Part shown: positions 6,150 to 8,088 of the stretch, piece by piece
Position numbering within the stretch: the stretch's first letter is position 1
Layout of the letters: each line of letters begins with the position of its first letter
Made by a program: the position numbers and the translations under genes
The notes under the pieces: generated by a model
The model's input: only the letters and a program-made list of their open reading frames with translations
What the model was told of the DNA's origin: nothing
The model's database searches: none
From: Spirochaeta sp.
Lineage (GTDB): Bacteria; Spirochaetota; Spirochaetia; DSM-27196; SLAA01
Direction: 5' to 3'
DNA: 8,088 bases
NCBI GenBank assembly: GCA_020201015.1
Contig: JAIVHN010000206.1
Location: 1-8,088, forward strand

Positions 6150-6884
6150 GTGAAGACCACACCCGTAATAGAACTTCGCAACGTGACCAAATGTTTTTCG
6201 CACAGCTCACCGCCCGCCGTCACCGCGCTTGAGTTCGCAGCAGGCGCCGGTGAAGTCGTTGGGATGCTTGGCGAGAATGGTGCCGGTAAAACCACTACCC
6301 TACGAATGATTGCCGGATTGATCCGGCCCAGCTCCGGGCAGGTTTTGGTCAACGGACACGACACGCAGCACGAACCGTCTCAAACCCGACGCTCGGTTGG
6401 GGCTCTATTTGGAGGCGCGGTTGGTCTTTACGACAGACTAAGCGGCCGTGAGAATATACGCTACTTTGCCGACCTAAACGGGCTTTCGGCACCCGATGCT
6501 CACGGCTGCACCAATGATCTCATTGAGCTCCTCGACATGCAGAGTTTTGCCGACCGCCGTGTAGCGGAGTACTCCTCGGGCATGAAACAGCGCACCGCAC
6601 TGGCTCGCGCATTGGTACATCAACCCAAGATCTTGCTCCTTGACGAGCCCACAACCGGACTGGACATACGTAGCGCCACAATCGTACAGCGCTTTGTACA
6701 GCGTCGGAAGAGCGAGGGCAAACTCATTCTCGTGTCGAGTCACAACATAGAAGAGCTGGAAACCTTGTGCGACCGTGTACTCATACTGCATTCGGGACAG
6801 CTGCGGCACGTTGCCTACCGTGACGAAACCGGGGCTTATGCGCTGCGGGACCTGTATTCACAAATTGTGGAGAGTACCGGGTGA
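6150..6884 (+). CDS. ABC transporter ATP-binding protein, NatA type
   Basis: A 244-residue ATPase of an ABC-2 exporter. Motifs: Walker A GENGAGKTT (41-49), signature YSSGMKQR (141-148), Walker B ILLLDEP (161-167), TTGLD as D-loop, and switch His198 (SSHNIEE). The usual Q-loop glutamine is absent: the region reads GALFGGAVGLYDRLSGRENI (84-103), which resembles the GLY-x-RL region of NatA-like ATPases. GTG at 6150 is the only reasonable start: a TAA lies in frame at 6135-6137 and the family N-terminus (VIELRNVTK) begins at residue 6. No Shine-Dalgarno sequence precedes it, and a promoter candidate ends 9 nt upstream, so translation may be leaderless. Its stop overlaps the GTG of the permease gene (GTGA). 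Na+ efflux is the known role of NatAB in Bacillus; the substrate here is not established. Confidence 0.93.
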   Translation: MKTTPVIELRNVTKCFSHSSPPAVTALEFAAGAGEVVGMLGENGAGKTTTLRMIAGLIRPSSGQVLVNGHDTQHEPSQTRRSVGALFGGAVGLYDRLSGRENIRYFADLNGLSAPDAHGCTNDLIELLDMQSFADRRVAEYSSGMKQRTALARALVHQPKILLLDEPTTGLDIRSATIVQRFVQRRKSEGKLILVSSHNIEELETLCDRVLILHSGQLRHVAYRDETGAYALRDLYSQIVESTG

Positions 6885-8088
6885 GAAAACTCATACACAT
6901 AACCCGTATAGTATTCTTCAAGGAACTTACTGAGTTACTACGAGACTTCCGTACCGTGCTTATCTCTATTGGCGTGCCCCTTGTCCTTTTTCCGGTTCTC
7001 GTATTGGTGCTTTCGGTGAACATTAACCGTGCCGAGTCCGCGTTTGAGTCCGGGATACGGGTAGGAGTTGTAGCTCCGAAAGCGTCTCTTGAGGTGGCCG
7101 ACGACGCCTTTGATCTTCACTCCTATTTATCACACCAAGATTTTATCACGGTAATCTCGCTACCGGAGGGATCCACAGGGAGCCAGGCTCTCAGGGCGGG
7201 TGAGATATCCGCGGCAGTGATTACTCGTCAGCGTGCCAGCACCGCCACCGCTGCTGGCGCGCCTGCGGCGGCCAGCTCACGCGCAGAGACCGCTGCTGGC
7301 CCAGGAGTCACACTGCTCTACGACAACACCGACCTGTTTTCTCAGGCAGCGGCCGAGTATGTTGCAGCAGTTCTGGACGCCTACTCAGAATCCGTCCTGG
7401 CGGCTCAGATTGCGGCGCTCGATATTCCTGCCGAAACTTTTGCCCCACTCGAGATCGAACTGCTGGGTCTCCATGACCCTTCCCGCAGCGCGGGCACCTT
7501 GGCCCTGTCTTTTCTCATTCCGGTGTTAATGCTGGTGTCTGCAGCGCTGGGCCCACTTGCAAGTGCGGCCGACCTCGGCGCGGGCGAGAAGGAACGGGGT
7601 ACTCTGGAGCCGCTGCTTGGTACCGGCGCCGGCAGACCTGCCCTGTTGCTTGGGAAGTTCGGCGCGTGCGCAGTTATGGGACTGCTTGGAATGCTGGCTT
7701 TCTTTACAGGCGCGGGCCTCGCGTATCTCATTGGTCCCGGCGCTTTTGGTAGTGAAGAACTGCAGTTTGCCCTGAGCGCAGGCACAGTTGCCATACTTAC
7801 TGGGCTTGCGGGGGCTACCGTACTAGTGCTGAGCTCCTTTGAGCTTGCTCTCAGTTTTTTGGCGCGCTCAGCAAAGGCGGCTCAAACCTATTTTATTCCG
7901 GTACTTATTGTTTCATCGACAGCCGGATACGGAACGTACATGATGAACCTTGAGGTACTCTCGTTGTGGTACTATAACATTCCCCTCTTTAACATTGCGC
8001 TTATCCTCAAGGCGGTCGTGCTTGGTCGTCTCAACCTCGTTCCGCTCCTTATTACAAGCGTATGGATCCTGCTCTACGTAGCCGGTGC
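6881..8088 (+). CDS. ABC-2 type permease, NatB-like (partial, 3' end outside window)
   Basis: The frame is open from GTG 6881 to the right edge, 402 codons with no stop. It is the membrane partner of the preceding ATPase. The N-terminus is FFKELTELLRDFRTV (12-26), the amphipathic K-E-L-x-E-x-L-R-D block of NatB-like permeases, followed by TM1 at about 26-46. A large extracytoplasmic domain spans about 47-206. TM segments then lie near 207-229, 258-282, 296-325, 337-355 and 387 onward. GEKERGTLEPLL (235-246) between the second and third is the hallmark coupling motif of this family. Residues 119-142 form an Ala/Thr/Gly/Pro-rich insert encoded by short repeats, probably a flexible loop. The GTGA overlap with the ATPase gene implies coupled translation. 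The missing C-terminus could hold more TM segments or a fused domain. Confidence 0.9.
   Translation, partial: MRKLIHITRIVFFKELTELLRDFRTVLISIGVPLVLFPVLVLVLSVNINRAESAFESGIRVGVVAPKASLEVADDAFDLHSYLSHQDFITVISLPEGSTGSQALRAGEISAAVITRQRASTATAAGAPAAASSRAETAAGPGVTLLYDNTDLFSQAAAEYVAAVLDAYSESVLAAQIAALDIPAETFAPLEIELLGLHDPSRSAGTLALSFLIPVLMLVSAALGPLASAADLGAGEKERGTLEPLLGTGAGRPALLLGKFGACAVMGLLGMLAFFTGAGLAYLIGPGAFGSEELQFALSAGTVAILTGLAGATVLVLSSFELALSFLARSAKAAQTYFIPVLIVSSTAGYGTYMMNLEVLSLWYYNIPLFNIALILKAVVLGRLNLVPLLITSVWILLYVAG
7247..7300 (+). repeat. Short in-frame repeats encoding an Ala-rich insert
   Basis: ACCGCTGCTGGC occurs at 7247-7258 and 7289-7300, 42 nt (14 codons) apart and in the same reading frame, giving T-A-A-G twice. 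Between them GCCAGC (7271-7276) is the inverted complement of GCTGGC (7253-7258). The segment encodes the low-complexity insert in the extracytoplasmic domain of the NatB-like permease, and its short blocks resemble those of the intergenic patch at 6045-6100. Confidence 0.6.

Overview
The window reads as ordinary chromosomal DNA from a free-living bacterium with moderately high GC. It most resembles the Spirochaetota. The reasons are the FabF sequence style (ACATANHS around the active-site Cys, the GPRRVSPFFVPMS block, the FGFGGHNSS C-terminus) and a relaxed, non-canonical lipobox on the solute-binding lipoprotein. This placement comes from recognition of the sequences, not from a search, and is moderately confident at best.

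Layout. Positions 1-138 carry the last 45 codons of a possible plus-strand gene of unknown function, which would overlap the end of ygiQ tail to tail. From 122 to 5916 everything is on the minus strand and is transcribed right to left. The order is fabF (condensing enzyme of fatty-acid elongation), a 79-nt gap with a possible promoter, then four tightly packed genes: solute-binding lipoprotein, permease and ATPase of a polar amino-acid ABC importer, and ygiQ (radical-SAM protein of the UPF0313 family). The junctions in that block are a 4-nt GTGA overlap, 2 nt and 15 nt, so it is very likely one transcript.

A divergent intergenic region of about 230 bp (5917-6149) separates fabF from two plus-strand genes. 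It contains a GC-rich patch with two strong hairpins and a 16-bp tandem direct repeat. The plus-strand pair is an ABC ATPase and an ABC-2 permease of the NatA/NatB type. They also overlap by GTGA, and the permease runs off the right edge with its stop outside the window.

How the genes work together. The importer should capture a polar amino acid or similar small solute with the lipoprotein and move it inward through the HisM-like permease using the ATPase. FabF is an independent housekeeping function. The NatAB-type pair is an exporter (Na+ or another substrate, not decidable here).

I found no clear novel system, RNA gene, CRISPR array or transposase. The less ordinary signals are the repeat-rich patch between the divergent genes and a related Ala-rich insert inside the NatB-type permease, a possibly leaderless start for the NatA-type ATPase, the coupling of ygiQ to an amino-acid importer, and an importer that looks close to actinobacterial relatives.
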